From: Bursaphelenchus xylophilus
Taxonomy: Eukaryota > Nematoda > Chromadorea > Rhabditida > Aphelenchoididae
DNA length: 64,000 nucleotides
NCBI GenBank assembly: GCA_904066235.2
Contig: CAJFCV020000003.1
Location: 310,001 to 374,000 of the forward strand
Reading direction: 5' to 3'
Shown here: in pieces, positions 1 through 10,109 of the stretch
Layout of the letters: each line of letters starts with the position of its first letter
Numbering within the stretch: position 1 is the stretch's first letter
Position numbers and translations under genes: made by a program
Notes under the pieces: model-generated
The model's input: only the letters and a program-made list of their open reading frames with translations
Databases searched by the model: none
What the model was told of the DNA's origin: nothing

Positions 1-298
1 CAAAATGCCTCCCCTCCAAGTGAAAAAACTTCGTTTTGAAAGGCACGTCTTTTCCCTTTCAAAAATAGCGGGCGTTTTTTTTGAAATCGGAGTTTTTTTC
101 ACTTGGAGAGGGAGGTATTTTGATACATTTGTATATGCCCCAGATTCGAAAAAAACCGTCTTTTTTGGCCAAAAACTGTGGCCTTACAAAAAGAGCGGGC
201 GCGCTTTTGAAATCGGGGTTTGGAGAGGTATTTTGCCGCATTTTTGATACTTTCCGGATGCAAAATGGTACGGTTTTTGCCACTGGATCGGGTCTCCC
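1..298. mobile_element. Family B palindromic element, left-truncated by window
   Basis: Family B elements are long inverted repeats whose arms read CAGTGGCAAAAAACGTACC, TTTTGCATCCGGGAAG, then CTCCAAGTGAAAAAA, with a GC-rich centre (GCGCGC.. runs), and read back out on the other strand. This copy starts inside the first arm and ends near GCCACTGGATCGGGTC. It lies in the intron just before the first visible DUF273 exon; the acceptor TATTTTCAG (308-315) follows its right end directly. Confidence 0.8.
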
Positions 299-315
299 AC
301 TGCATGTATTTTCAG

Positions 316-1840
316 GTCAAGAATACAGACTTTGCCCGCCGATTCCTGAGGCAATGGGCCGATTACGAGTATAATCTTCCAGACGGCGGCTTCCATGGCT
401 ACGATAACGGAGCTATTCATGTGGGTCTGAACGTAACATTTCACCTTTTTCCAAATGTTTAGATCCACGTTCTCCGAACGGTTCTTCCCAAAGCCGTCGA
501 TGAAACCGAGGCTTGCCAGACCCTCTGGGCGAACGCAAGCGACTACGACACGTACTTGGCCTACGTTACATGCGTGAAGTTTATGTTGGGGGCAGTTCGA
601 GTTTTCCCGCCAATGTTGAGGATTTTGAAACGAGGCCATGGAATGGCGAGGGATGGAGTTTTAACGAATGAGGAGTTCTGCGAAGCCGATTTTATGCTTC
701 ACGGATACAAACAGAACTCTCTCGATGAACGAGATTGGGAAAGTCCGTTTGAGGTAAAAAATAAGTTGTTAGGGAAGTTTCTCAAAGCGCGGATGTTTTA
801 ATGTTTTTAAATTTCTAAATTATCGTGATTAGAAAACACTTCATATCAATGCTGCAAAAGTATTAGTTCCTGCTTCCCATCAAAGATACTCAACGCCGAG
901 AGAATATAGAAAATGAGGAGAGCTGTCAGAAACGAAAACATTTTCCCTTTCTAAAAGTACAGTGGGGACCTGATCCAGTGGCAAAAAATGTACCATTTTG
1001 CATCCGTGAAGTATCAAAAATGTGGCAAAATGCTTCCCTAAGTGGAAAAGCTCCGATTCCAAAAGCGTGCCCGCCCTTTTTGTGAGGGAAAGGCCCTTCA
1101 AAACGAAGTTTTTTCACTTGGAGAGGGAAGCATTTTGCCACATTTTTTGATGCTTCCCGGATGCAAAATCATACGTTTTTTGCCACTGGATCAGGACCGT
1201 CAGTGTATATCGCTTTGCTTTGCAGGCGCAGATACGCATCGATCTCTGTGTCTTCGACGGCGGAACAAAGAAAAAAATTTGCGGCCAAGGGAGTACGGAA
1301 AACTCGGAGAGCGGTCAGAGAGAAAAATACTTTTTGGTCATAATTTTGCTAGTTTTTTGCGGAAAAAATAATTTTTTTGTGGATACATTATCCTCTACTG
1401 TAAAAATAGAGAAACTTTTCGTGCCAAAATTCGGCAAAAAGTGTCAAATTTTCGCCGACTTTCGATCTAAAAACCTCGGTTGTTTCTGCAAAGCGCGAGC
1501 TAGAATTCTCGAATATACTTTAGAAAAAATTATACTAAATTTGCAATAAGTTTTGTCAAAGTCTGAGCGTCGCACTTGCCGAACTTTTCTTGCGAAAAAC
1601 CTCATATTTACAACTCTACTTTCACCTTTTCAGAAGCCCGTCAATCTTTCGCTTTGCGGCAACGGCTACGATGGCTGGTATTGGCGGCAAAACAAACGAG
1701 TCTCCTGTCGGTCCGTTCACGAATCTCTGGCGATCTACGAAAGATTCGCCGCGGACACGTACGCCGCGCCGGGAAGGCAGATTCCGCACCTCATTTTGCC
1801 GGAGATCGGAAATTGTTGGCCTAATTGTGATTTGAATTGA
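316..1840 (+). CDS. DUF273 family glycosyltransferase-like protein, 3' part of gene
   Basis: Exons 316-420, 463-753 and 1634-1840 (stop TGA 1838-1840) all join in phase 0 and give about 200 C-terminal residues. The 5' exons lie left of the window. The reading matches the nematode DUF273 family, which resembles GT34-type glycosyltransferases: [17 protein letters not shown], then HGYDNGAIH, then LRTVLPKAV, a [11 protein letters not shown] stretch, [18 protein letters not shown], and a Cys-containing tail ending CWPNC. Upstream catalytic DxD-type residues would lie in the missing exons. Reading straight through the 42-nt intron (421-462) looks open until a TAG at 460-462. Splicing it joins DNGAIH to IHVLRT, as the family requires, so I do not call a pseudogene. 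The 880-nt intron 2 is filled with family B and C elements. A poly(A) signal AATAAA follows at 1933. The biochemical function of the family is not known to me. Confidence 0.8.
890..1583. mobile_element. Family C element pieces split by family B
   Basis: 890-957 carries the GCCGAGAGA..GGAGAGC..CAGA block, and 1210-1583 carries the GCGGTCAGAGAGAAAAA block through to TCTGAGCGTCGCACTTG, the usual family C right end. The family B copy at 958-1209 interrupts it. Boundaries are approximate. Confidence 0.6.
958..1209. mobile_element. Family B palindromic element
   Basis: Full palindromic copy from CAGTGGGGACCTGATCCAGT to CTGGATCAGGACCGTCAGTG, inside the last intron of the DUF273 gene and apparently inserted into a family C sequence that continues on both sides. 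Confidence 0.8.
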
Positions 1841-1897
1841 AATCTTCATGACGAAAAATCTCATTGCCTATGGCAATGAAAATGCACAATTTGCATT

Positions 1898-2149
1898 TCA
1901 ATTTAGATTTTCATAGGGAGTTTCTTTAGTCGAATAAAAAGTTATTGAAATATCATCCACTGCAAGTCGTTTTTTGATTACTTTTTTATGGCGTTTATAG
2001 TCGTCAATATTATAAACACTATGCAATCGATTTTCCGCATTTAAAAGCGGCTTTGATTTCTCGAATATAGTGGTCCAGAGGTCCATATAAAGGTTGTCAT
2101 ACAAGTATTCGAAAATTTTTTTTTCAGAATCGCGATTTTCGGTGCACAA
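1898..2149 (-). CDS. Possible coding fragment, unrecognised
   Basis: An 83-codon open frame on the minus strand ends TGA near 1898, with protein-like composition (stretches such as LYDNLYMDLWTTIFEKSKP and DDYKRHKKVIKKRL). I cannot assign a family. No clear splice acceptor or poly(A) signal supports it. It begins next to a tract of short palindromes (2120-2330). It may be the decayed last exon of a gene, or chance in AT-rich DNA. Confidence 0.25.
   Translation of the reverse strand: MCTENRDSEKKIFEYLYDNLYMDLWTTIFEKSKPLLNAENRLHSVYNIDDYKRHKKVIKKRLAVDDISITFYSTKETPYENLN
1933..1938 (+). terminator. Poly(A) signal of the DUF273 gene
   Basis: AATAAA 93 nt past the stop codon at 1838-1840. Confidence 0.5.
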
Positions 2150-2330
2150 AAAAGTCGACGCCCAAATCGAAAAATTGGCGTCGAATTATTTTTTTCTCGG
2201 CACCGATTCTGAAAACCGGTGCATTTTTCTGTTTTTCGAAATCAGTGCACACAGTCTTAAGTCTGCACTGAAAGCTTAAGCGCTTAAGTCAGCACCGCAT
2301 TTCGGAATTCGGTGCTGAAAAAATTGAGTC
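2120..2330. repeat. Tract of nested short palindromes
   Basis: A run of small inverted repeats: GTCGACGCC..GGCGTCGA, GGCACCGATT..AACCGGTGC, AAGCTTAAGCGCTTAAG, CAGCACCG..CGGTGCTG. Not coding. It fills most of the gap between the DUF273 gene and the first family A element; the remainder of 1841-2120 holds nothing else I recognise. Confidence 0.6.
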
Positions 2331-2346
2331 GACCTATCCACCTTTA

Positions 2347-2617
2347 TATCAGTCTGTCGGGAAAATAATGAGCACCATGTTGCTGCGCCGATTACGTCGC
2401 TAAAAAAAGCGATTTAATTTTGTCGCGACACAATTCATTTTCTCGCCGGCGATGCGATTTTCGATGCGACAGAACACTGACTATTTGTCTGTCGGGAAAA
2501 TAATGTGGATTTGTCGCAGCAAAATTTTTCACTTCCTCAGCGCAACACTTCATTTTCTCATCGACGACGCAATTTCCAAAGCGATCGAATGCTCATTATT
2601 TTCCCGACAGACTGATA
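2347..2617. mobile_element. Family A element, composite of two subtypes
   Basis: Left end TATCAGTCTGTCGGGAAAAT and right end CCCGACAGACTGATA. A second left end (GTCTGTCGGGAAAATAATG followed by GTGGAT) lies inside near 2488, so two family A copies of different subtype appear fused or nested. It ends about 45 bp before the serpin start. Confidence 0.85.
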
Positions 2618-2661
2618 TTCCATCGCAGAAAGCCCTAACTTTCTCTCATTTCAGCGCAGTA

Positions 2662-5563
2662 ATGAGTTCTGCAGCCTTTCTGGCAGCCCAACATCAATTT
2701 TCAACCAAACTTCTGGGTGAACTTGCAACTAGTTCTTCCAGCGGGAATGTCCTGCTTTCGCCGATCTCCATTCTCTCCGTTCTGTCGATGATCTACAGCG
2801 GCGCAGTGAATGAGACGAAGAAAGAGTTCGGCCGGACCGTGGGATACGGTAAGCTCAGATTTTGAAAAAAATTTTGCCCAAAAACTTTCAGAAGGCGGCG
2901 AAGACGAATGGAACAGCTACCTTGGCTGTTTACTCCGGTCATTTGACAAGGAAAGTACTTCTATGGGGTGTGGAATTACCGGTCGAGATATATATCAAAA
3001 AATTCGCAAAAATTTTCTGATTCAGAATATATAAAAATTAGCTGCCTAATTTTGGTCTGATGACATGTTTTTGTCCTCAGAAGTTTTCTCGCGACACCAT
3101 GCAAGTGTCTTTTTGACCGTGTTTTTACCAATAAAAAATTTTGTTTTGTGCTAAAATAAATTTTGAGGCCTTGACAAGCCTTAAAATATCAAATTTGATT
3201 ACAACTACACCTTAAAAGTAGTTCCAATGTAAAAAATGGGTTCTAGTGTGGAAAAAGGAATCGAACCCGTCCCCTTCGGATTCCCAATCTAGCGCTCTAA
3301 CCACTCGGCCACACCGCTCTCTTCCGAAGGAAGAGACCGAGCTCGCTTTTGTTGCCGCAGATTTTTTTTCCTCGAGAAATACATTTATTGATAAAACTCG
3401 TTAATAGACCAAAATTAGGCAGCTAATTTTTATATATTCTGAATCAGAAAATTTTTGCGAATTTTTTGATATATATCTTGACCGGTAATTCCACACCCCA
3501 TAGAAGTACTTTCCTTGTGAAGAAAGGAACAAGAGCTACACCCTCGAGAGCGCTAACAAAATCTTCTTGAAGAAGGGATTCAATCTCAAAGAGGGGTTTG
3601 AAAAGAAGATGACGAAATATTTTGACGCTCCATTCCAAGAGCTGGACCTCCAAAAGCAGGCGGAGGCCGCTGGAATTGTCAACAAATTTGTAGAGGAGAA
3701 AACTCACAACAAGATCAAAAGCATTCTTAGTCCGGGCGACATCACAGATGACTTGAGGTAGGCTTGAATTTGGTCAAATTAATCTAAGGATTTCACATTT
3801 TTTTTACTGCGGCATAGAGATGAAATATCATGTCGTCGAGGCTCTTCCGATATCTTTTAAATCGTGCCCACGCGTTCTGCAAAGGTTGTGGAATAATTAT
3901 GGGAAATTTTAGCTAGCACTTTACAGGGGAAGCGGAGATATAGGGAGTGTCCCTAGGTCGGGTTCAAAGAAAAAATGGTTAAGTGGGTGAAGGTAACTTT
4001 AAAATCTTTTTACATAGTGACCCTCCCAGGCCTCTGGTGTGTGCGTCGCCCCATACTTGGCGACGCACACACCGCATGGCATGCCACAGAATGCCGCAGC
4101 GTTTTTTAAGGATCCAGTGGCAAAAAACCTACCATTTTGCATCCGGGAAGTATCAAAAATGCGGTAAAATGCATCTTTCTCCAAGTGAAAAAGAACTCTG
4201 GTTTCAAAAGCGCGCTTTTTGTGAGGGAAAGGGCGCGCCCTTCAAAACGGTTTTTTCATTTGGAGAGGGAAGCATTTTGCCACATTTTTGATGCTTTCCG
4301 GATGCAAAATGGTACATTTTTTTCCACGGGTCCGTCACTGTACAACCAAGCTCCGCGACTTTTTAATTTTTTTGGAATGCCCTTTTTTTCTCTAGCCATA
4401 TCTCGCTTGCCGTTTGCGCTAGAAGTCTAAAATTGGGCATGGGTGCAGAGTAAAAAGCCGGCTTTCAGAAAATATGGATATTGTAAGGAACCTCGCAACA
4501 TAAACTTTGCAATGGCAATTGAAAAAAATTCATTTTTTTAATTTTATGCGATATTTATAAATTTTTATACGATCATGTCACCTACACTTTTGGGTCGCGG
4601 AAGTTTTAGAAATGGTGGCTAGGTTTCAATAAAACAATTTAACAAGTTTTTCTTCAGAATTCTCCTCGTCAACGCGCTGTATTTCAAGAGCTCTTGGCAG
4701 GAACGCTTCAATCCGATTTTAACTAGCCAAAAAGAATTTTTTGTTGAGCCGAAGGTTTCACGAAAAGTAAGTACTGTAATTTGAATGCAGAATAACAAGT
4801 AAACACATTCCATTTCAGGTGAGGATGATGAAAAAGAAATCCCAATTCATCTACCACGACGCTGACGACCTTCAACTCTTGGGCATTCCCTACTCCGGCA
4901 ATGAAACCTACATGTTTATGATATTGCCAAAAAGAGTTGAAGCGATTAACAGCATCTCCAGCGTCTTGGATGGGAAACGCCTGCAATCGCTGTTGAGCCG
5001 GCGGGAAAGGCAGTTGGTTAATGTTGAGATACCGAGATTCAAACTTGAAGAAAAGACTTTGCTGAACAGAGCGATGGAAAAGATTGGGCTCAAGCGAGGG
5101 TTCAGCGACGACGCCCAATTCACAGACATAGCCAATGGAAAGTTGAAAATTAATAAGTTGTTGCATAAGGTTTTCATTGAGGTGAGATTGAAGTTGCTTA
5201 TTATCAATCTGTCCGGAAAATAATGAGCACTGTCGCATCGAAAATCGCGCCGCTGCCGAGAAAATGAATTGTGTCGCGACAAAATCATACTGCTTTTCTC
5301 TTCAGCGACACAATCGGCGCAGCGACATTGTGCTCATGATTTTCCCGACAGACTGAAAAAAATGAAAAAAAAAAAACATTTTCCAGACCAACGAAGAGGG
5401 CACTGAAGCCGCAGCTGCAACTGCGGGCGGGATGTTTGGAATCCGCCCTTCCATGCCAGAGGTGGTCCCCGATTTCATCGCCAATCATCCCTTCATATTC
5501 TTCATTACGACCAAAAAGAACGACATTCTGTTCGAAGGGATCATCAGAGAGATAAAAAATTGA
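2662..5563 (+). CDS. Serpin (serine/cysteine protease inhibitor family)
   Basis: Six exons: 2662-2848, 2892-2954, 3523-3757, 4658-4766, 4819-5181, 5387-5563 (1134 nt, 377 residues, the usual serpin length). Visible hallmarks in order: NVLLSPISILSVLSMIYSGA near the N-terminus (hB region), ESANKIFLKKGF, VEEKTHNKIKSIL, ILLVNALYFKSSWQERF (breach/shutter), LGIPYSGNETYMFMILPK, and the reactive-centre hinge EEGTEAAAATA followed by GGMFGIRPSMPEV and the C-terminal HPFIFFI strand. The small-residue hinge predicts an inhibitory serpin. No signal peptide is evident, so it is probably intracellular like most nematode SRP proteins. A TTTCAG acceptor ends 7 nt before the ATG, a likely SL trans-splice site. 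Intron 2 (2955-3522) is almost exactly a foldback; its GT..AG ends keep phase. Intron 5 holds a family A element. The splice at 2954/3523 is the least certain point. Confidence 0.85.
2946..3518. repeat. Foldback: 113-bp inverted arms around a 347-bp loop
   Basis: Arm 2946-3058 (ACAAGGAAAGTACTTC onward) is the reverse complement of 3406-3518, with a mismatch visible at GGTCGAG versus GGTCAAG. The arms start in serpin coding sequence. The loop contains a tRNA-like sequence at 3244-3320. Confidence 0.9.
3244..3320 (-). pseudogene. tRNA-like sequence with intact A and B boxes
   Basis: On the minus strand an A box (TGGCCGAGTGG, 3301-3311) and a B box (GGTTCGATTCC, 3257-3267) are perfect, and the D-arm is of Ser/Leu type. 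The anticodon loop would read TTGGGAA (GGG, Pro), but the anticodon stem has mismatches and the acceptor stem does not pair in the canonical register; GTGTGG pairs with CCACAC instead. I read it as a tRNA pseudogene or SINE head that may still recruit RNA polymerase III, not as a working tRNA. Confidence 0.6.
4036..4073. repeat. Perfect 15-bp hairpin in serpin intron 3
   Basis: GGTGTGTGCGTCGCC, an 8-nt loop, then GGCGACGCACACACC. Confidence 0.85.
4109..4343. mobile_element. Family B element in serpin intron 3
   Basis: Runs from GGATCCAGTGGCAAAAAACC to CCACGGGTCCGTCACTGT. The remainder of this 900-nt intron (3758-4657) is AT-rich and unremarkable. Confidence 0.8.
5202..5355. mobile_element. 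Family A element in serpin intron 5
   Basis: TATCAATCTGTCCGGAAAAT at the left, TTTTCCCGACAGACTG at the right; nearly fills the intron 5182-5386. Confidence 0.85.
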
Positions 5564-5588
5564 AAAATCGTTGAATTGCGATGATGAA

Positions 5589-5594
5589 TTTATT
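5589..5594 (-). terminator. Poly(A) signal of the METTL25-like gene
   Basis: TTTATT on the + strand (AATAAA on -), 33 nt past the stop at 5627. The two convergent transcripts must overlap in their 3' ends. Confidence 0.6.
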
Positions 5595-5605
5595 GAAGCT
5601 TCAAC

Positions 5606-5611
5606 AATAAA
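5606..5611 (+). terminator. Poly(A) signal of the serpin
   Basis: AATAAA 43 nt past the serpin stop, only about 15 nt short of the stop codon of the converging methyltransferase gene. Confidence 0.6.
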
Positions 5612-5626
5612 CAAACAACAAAAAAA

Positions 5627-8600
5627 TCACCGTTCCGCGTTCAGACAGCTGTTTCGAGGGGAGATTTGGGTTGGGAACAGAGGAATCAACGTCGCATTTA
5701 CTCCATTTTCCGCGACATATTGTAGTCGGTCAAGCAAGATTAGCGACTCCATTACTGGCTGCAACGAATATTGAATGTCCTGAAAATTTTGGAAACTGAG
5801 ATTACAAAAAAACAAGCTGAAAACTTCATATTTTTATTTTCGCACTGTGCGGCACAGACTTTTTTCGCGGCGCACAGTGCATTTTGCCTTTTCCGTTGTT
5901 TGTCGCTGACGCACCGTGCACTTGGCTGTTTTTCGCATAGTGCAAACATAAAAAAGCGGTTTGCACTGTGCGAATCATGAAAACGTCGCGGCCCGCACCG
6001 TGCACAAAAAACACGTCATTTTGCACAGTGCGTTCCATTTTTTTGGTTTGCACTGTGCCTCCAAATATCGCCGAAACGCAAGTCTTTTTCAACAGCATCG
6101 CCGCGGCGTTGCCGAATTATTTGCACAGTGCAAACGGCTTTTTTGTGGTTTGCACCGTGCGAAAAGATGAAAATGCGCTGTGCGTTAGCGACAAGCTCGG
6201 AGAAAGGTTTGCAATGCACTGTGCAAAAAACCAAAAATGTCCATGCACTTTATGAAGCACCAATAAACTGTAAAACTTACCAATAATAACTGAACTTTCG
6301 GTATCAACGCGCCAAATTCCCTTTCAATTGCGTTCAGCTGCTCTGTCCAAAGTTTTTTGGTCGATTCGTCTGTCGAATATCGCTGACTGAGAGTTTCAGC
6401 GACTTCCGCGATCGTCGAGCCGAGTTTCCGTCGCTTGGAACGGTGTTCATCTTTAGCATTTATACCTGAAATGGGTAAAAAATATCAAAATTTTTACGAT
6501 ATTATACATGACAGGTCAGGTGGATCTAAAACATTTTTTTTGTCAATAACTTGATAAATAATGGTTCGAAATTTATAAAAATTACATTTTTAGGACCCTC
6601 AAGGAATCTATTTTTCAGTGTCCAAAAAGTTTTTGCAATATCCCCTCAGGATATTTTTACCAAGCATGCTAATTTAGAGCAACTAAAATCAAAATAAAAA
6701 TAACTTTTTCAGATTTCCAGAGTGTCCTTTAGTAAAAAAAAGCTTTTTAATAAAAATTTACATCCTTTGAAAGTCCAAAAAACGCAATTTCAAAAAAATG
6801 GCTCCATTATTTCCTCAGTTATTCGCAATATAAACCGTTTAGGTCCTGACCGAAAAATAAGCCGACTGTCTCTCAGAAAAATAGCCGAATCTCACCCATT
6901 CGTTGATAAAACACCTCAACCATGGCTCGAATTGTCAACGCATTCAGTCGCCGCTCTCTTTCCTCGGCCGACATTTTCACATAGTCCGGGAACCTCATTT
7001 CGGCCGCCATTCTCATTGCTGACCCATTTACTTCAATACCTTGAAGTTCTTTGGTCAGGAAATCACTTAGAATCCATTCGTTGTTGTCTGGAAATGGAAT
7101 CTGTGTAAAAAACGAGATTTTTTTCTTATTTTTGATCCAAAAAATATTACTATTATATTTGTTGTTGTTATAGTAATCTACTTTCAAAAAATAAAAAATA
7201 TTTTTTTTTTCGAAAATTCTATTTTGCCTAGAAATCCAAAAAAATCTTTTTTTTATGTCTTTTTCTCACTTGGCTTCTTCGTTTTGTGATAGCAGCATCC
7301 AATCGTCAACAATAATGGGACCTTCTTTCCATCAGCTTCTAAAAAAAGCTTGATCAAGGTCTCTTGCAGATCTCCACAGCCGTGCAGTGATATCAATGCA
7401 GTTTGTTGATCCTAAAAGTCATAAAATCAACTCAAAAAATACTTGCTTCAGCTTCCAACAAATTCAAAAATTCCCCAGAATTTTCGGCTCCAATCTCGAC
7501 GGAATTGAACGAAATGTCGCCGTAAATCTTTTTTCCTTTATCGCAAAAGCCGGAGTTGCAATCGACACCCACTAATTCCACATCCGGGAGTTTTTTGCCA
7601 ATCCAGCCGAGAAGATGGCCCTGAAAAATGAAATTTTTTATATTACTTTAGGTCATCATATACCAAAAAATTTTTTGTCAGTATGTCCTGAAATTTAGCA
7701 TAGACACTCTCTGCAGTCCACATATCCATCGCAAAAAATTTTAGCTTATAGTATCCATCAGCTGTCGAGATATTAAAGGCGCTTTTTTCGAGAGAGCATG
7801 GAAAGTGAGGAGAGTCGGTCAGAGAAAAAAACCGTTTTTTGGTTAGATCTTCGCGAACTTCGCTCGAACAAAAATTTTTTTTGTGGATATATAATAGACC
7901 TAATTATCAATCATTTGAAATTTTCAAGCCAAAAAAATCAAAAAAAAAATCGAGATTTTTTAGATTTTCAGGTTAAAAATCACAGCGATTTCGGCAAAAT
8001 ACGCGGTAAAAACTTCAAGAATGTCTTATAAAATTCTCTTCTATTAATTAGAGCAAGTTTCAATCAAATTTGAAAATTTTTTTTTTGCGATTTTAGTCAT
8101 CAAAATTTTTTTTTTAATATAAAAATTATAAACGTCACTCTTACCAGCCCGCATCCAACATCCACAACTCTCGTTATGCCCTTTTCTTCACATTTCTCAA
8201 CCAAAAATCGGCCAAAACACTCCAATTCCACCGACTTTTTGAAGGTCAATTCGCGATTCCTCGCTTTATTCAGCTTCCGGATCTGTTTTTGGTCCAATTT
8301 CTCCTCCGATAAGATGGACAAAGACTGTCCAAGTGATACGAATTGAGTGAATGAGAGATTTTCAATCTAAAAATGATGAATTGGACTTGAAAATAAAGAA
8401 AAATCTTACATTTAGAGAGAAAATTTCAGTTGAAATGGATGATGTTGAAGAAGAAGGGATTTCGGAGGGAAAACATGAGGCGATCTGTGATAAATTGACA
8501 TTTTTGTGTCCTTCGAGCCACTAAAAAAAGATTTTTTAACGAGAAATGAAACTTTATTTTGCTCAAATTTGTAAAAAAATGAGATTTTTTGGTCAAAAAA

Positions 8601-9199
8601 TAAAAGATTTTTTTTTTCAAAAAAAATCTTTTTTTTTCAATTTTCAAAAATTTCCGGATGTATGTGTTGGCAATAGAGCGTAAAATAATTCCCCAAAAAA
8701 TCAACCATTTCCAAATAGAATTCAAAAAGTTACAGTGAAAAAAGTCACTTTTGTCTGGCCGCTCTCCTCATTTTACGTGCTCTCTCGCAAAAGAATTTGT
8801 TGAATATCTCGGCAGCGCCTGCAAATTAGGACCTAAAATTTTTAGGGATTTATCCATGGCCTATACAGAAAATATTCGCAAAATTTGAAGAAAAAATCCG
8901 ACGGTTAATTTTTGATAACTTTCCAACCAAAATTTTGATGAAATTTTGTTAAAAAACTTCGCGCACTCCGATAAACAAAATAATTTAGAGTTAGCTCAAC
9001 ATGTTTTTCAGACCTAATAAGGCAAATAAAAACAAGATTTCAACAAAAAAAAAATTATTTTTACCTTTTCCGGCAATAAATCCAACTTTCCGTCAGCGAA
9101 CACCCTGACAACCGGGAAATTGACAAATTTCACGGTGTTTCGGACAAATCCGGCTAATCTTCGCAGCTGCATTCGTTGATTACTCTGTCTCCATTCCAT
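5627..9199 (-). CDS. METTL25/METTL25B (RRNAD1)-type SAM methyltransferase
   Basis: Eight exons, high to low coordinate: 9065-9199, 8410-8520, 8145-8366, 7447-7620, 7270-7411, 6896-7087, 6281-6465, 5627-5779 (1314 nt, 437 residues). Family marks: an N-terminal helical part, KLNKARNRELTFKKSVE, the SAM-binding motif VVDVGCGLGHLLGW (split by an intron after VDVGCGL), ELVGVDCN, then ISLHGCGDLQETLI and LLTIGCCYH, typical of the Methyltransf_32 domain of METTL25, and the C-terminal ESLILLDRLQYV and SPRNSCL motifs. The acceptor TTTTTGTAG lies 3 nt before the ATG (likely SL site). The intron between exons 4 and 5 (7412-7446) is a GC-AG intron. The acceptor of exon 6 is taken at TTTCCAG (7088), because the nearer CACAG breaks phase. 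The methylated substrate of this family is not established to my knowledge. Introns hold repeats. Confidence 0.85.
5840..6250. repeat. Cluster of 9-bp palindromes GCAC(A/C/T)GTGC
   Basis: In the last METTL25-like intron, about a dozen copies of GCACAGTGC, GCACTGTGC or GCACCGTGC, often in TTTGCAC.GTGCG context, are spaced roughly 20-50 bp apart on both strands. Similar clusters recur at 22.9-23.8, 24.4 and 40.7 kb. Confidence 0.8.
7740..7905. mobile_element. Family C fragment
   Basis: CGAGATATTAAAG, CGAGAGAGCATG and GAGGAGAGTCGGTCAGAGAA block, degenerate, in the intron between METTL25-like exons 3 and 4. Confidence 0.55.
8750..8960. mobile_element. Family C fragment
   Basis: GGCCGCTCTCCTCATTTTAC, GTGCTCTCTCGC and TTGAATATCTCGGCAGCG block in the first METTL25-like intron. 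Confidence 0.55.
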
Positions 9200-9640
9200 T
9201 GACTACAAAAATTCCAAACTTTTCTTTCCTTTCTCTCCAAAAAATATCAATTTTATGCGATCTACATCAATTTTTCCGCCAAAATTTTCAAAATCACATT
9301 AGAACTTCGATTTATTATCAAAAATTCACAATATTACAAACAAAAATCAAAGGACAAAGAGAAATCTCAACTCGGGATATTACACTAGATTTATCATAAA
9401 CAAAATAAATACAATATTTACATCTAGACGCTCTTGATACAAAGCGTTTTTACGACTTCCAAACCCCTGCGCCACTAAATAAATTTTACAAATTCAAGTA
9501 AGACACATATTATAAATGATATTTATAAGATGCTTTTACTAAAATAAATACTAAATTCAATCCACCAAAAAAAATTTCCCGTATGTTCGTATAGACAATG
9601 AAAAATTGGGCAGAACTCGAAAAGTTTCGAAAGTAAAAAT
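9200..9640. other. Intergenic, no gene seen
   Basis: AT-rich DNA between the METTL25-like start and the minisatellite. It should contain the METTL25-like promoter and the distal 3' flank of the SLC36 gene; I see no recognisable element. Confidence 0.6.
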
Positions 9641-9644
9641 TTGG

Positions 9645-10070
9645 ATGGAAAATTCAAAATTTGTCTGAAAAAATCCAAAAAATTTCTCCGAAAATCCAAA
9701 AAATTCTTTGAAAAAAATCAAAAAAATTCTCCGAAAAATCCAAAATTCCTCCGAAAAATCCAAAAATTTCTTCAAAAAATACAAAAAACTTTCCGAAAAA
9801 TTCCAAAAATTCTCCGAAAAAAATCCAAAATTTCAAAAAAATCCAAAAATTTCTTCGGAAAAATCCAAAATTTCTCCGAAAAATCGAAAAATTTCTTCAA
9901 AAAATACAAAAAATCCTCCGAAAAATTCCAAAAATTCTCCGAAAAAATCCAAAATTTCAAAAAAATCTAAAAATTTTTTCGGAAAAATCCAAAATTTCTC
10001 CGAAAAAATCCAAAAATTTCTTCAAAAAATACAAAAAAATTCTCCAAAAATTCCTTCAAAAAATCTCAAA
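9645..10070. repeat. A-rich minisatellite just past the SLC36 stop
   Basis: Imperfect tandem units of the type AAAAATCCAAAATTTCTCCG, with longer-period repeats (for example the 9730-9850 stretch recurs at 9860-9980). Strong purine/pyrimidine strand bias. Long open frames here are repeat artefacts. Confidence 0.85.
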
Positions 10071-10109
10071 ACCCACCCAAAAAAATCCTCAAACCAACCC
10101 CAAACCCCT

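Noticed and set aside
460..462. In-frame stop suggesting a DUF273 pseudogene
   Set aside because: It lies in a 42-nt intron whose removal restores the family sequence.
3244..3320. Functional tRNA-Pro(GGG)
   Set aside because: Anticodon and acceptor stems do not pair properly; kept only as a tRNA-like sequence.
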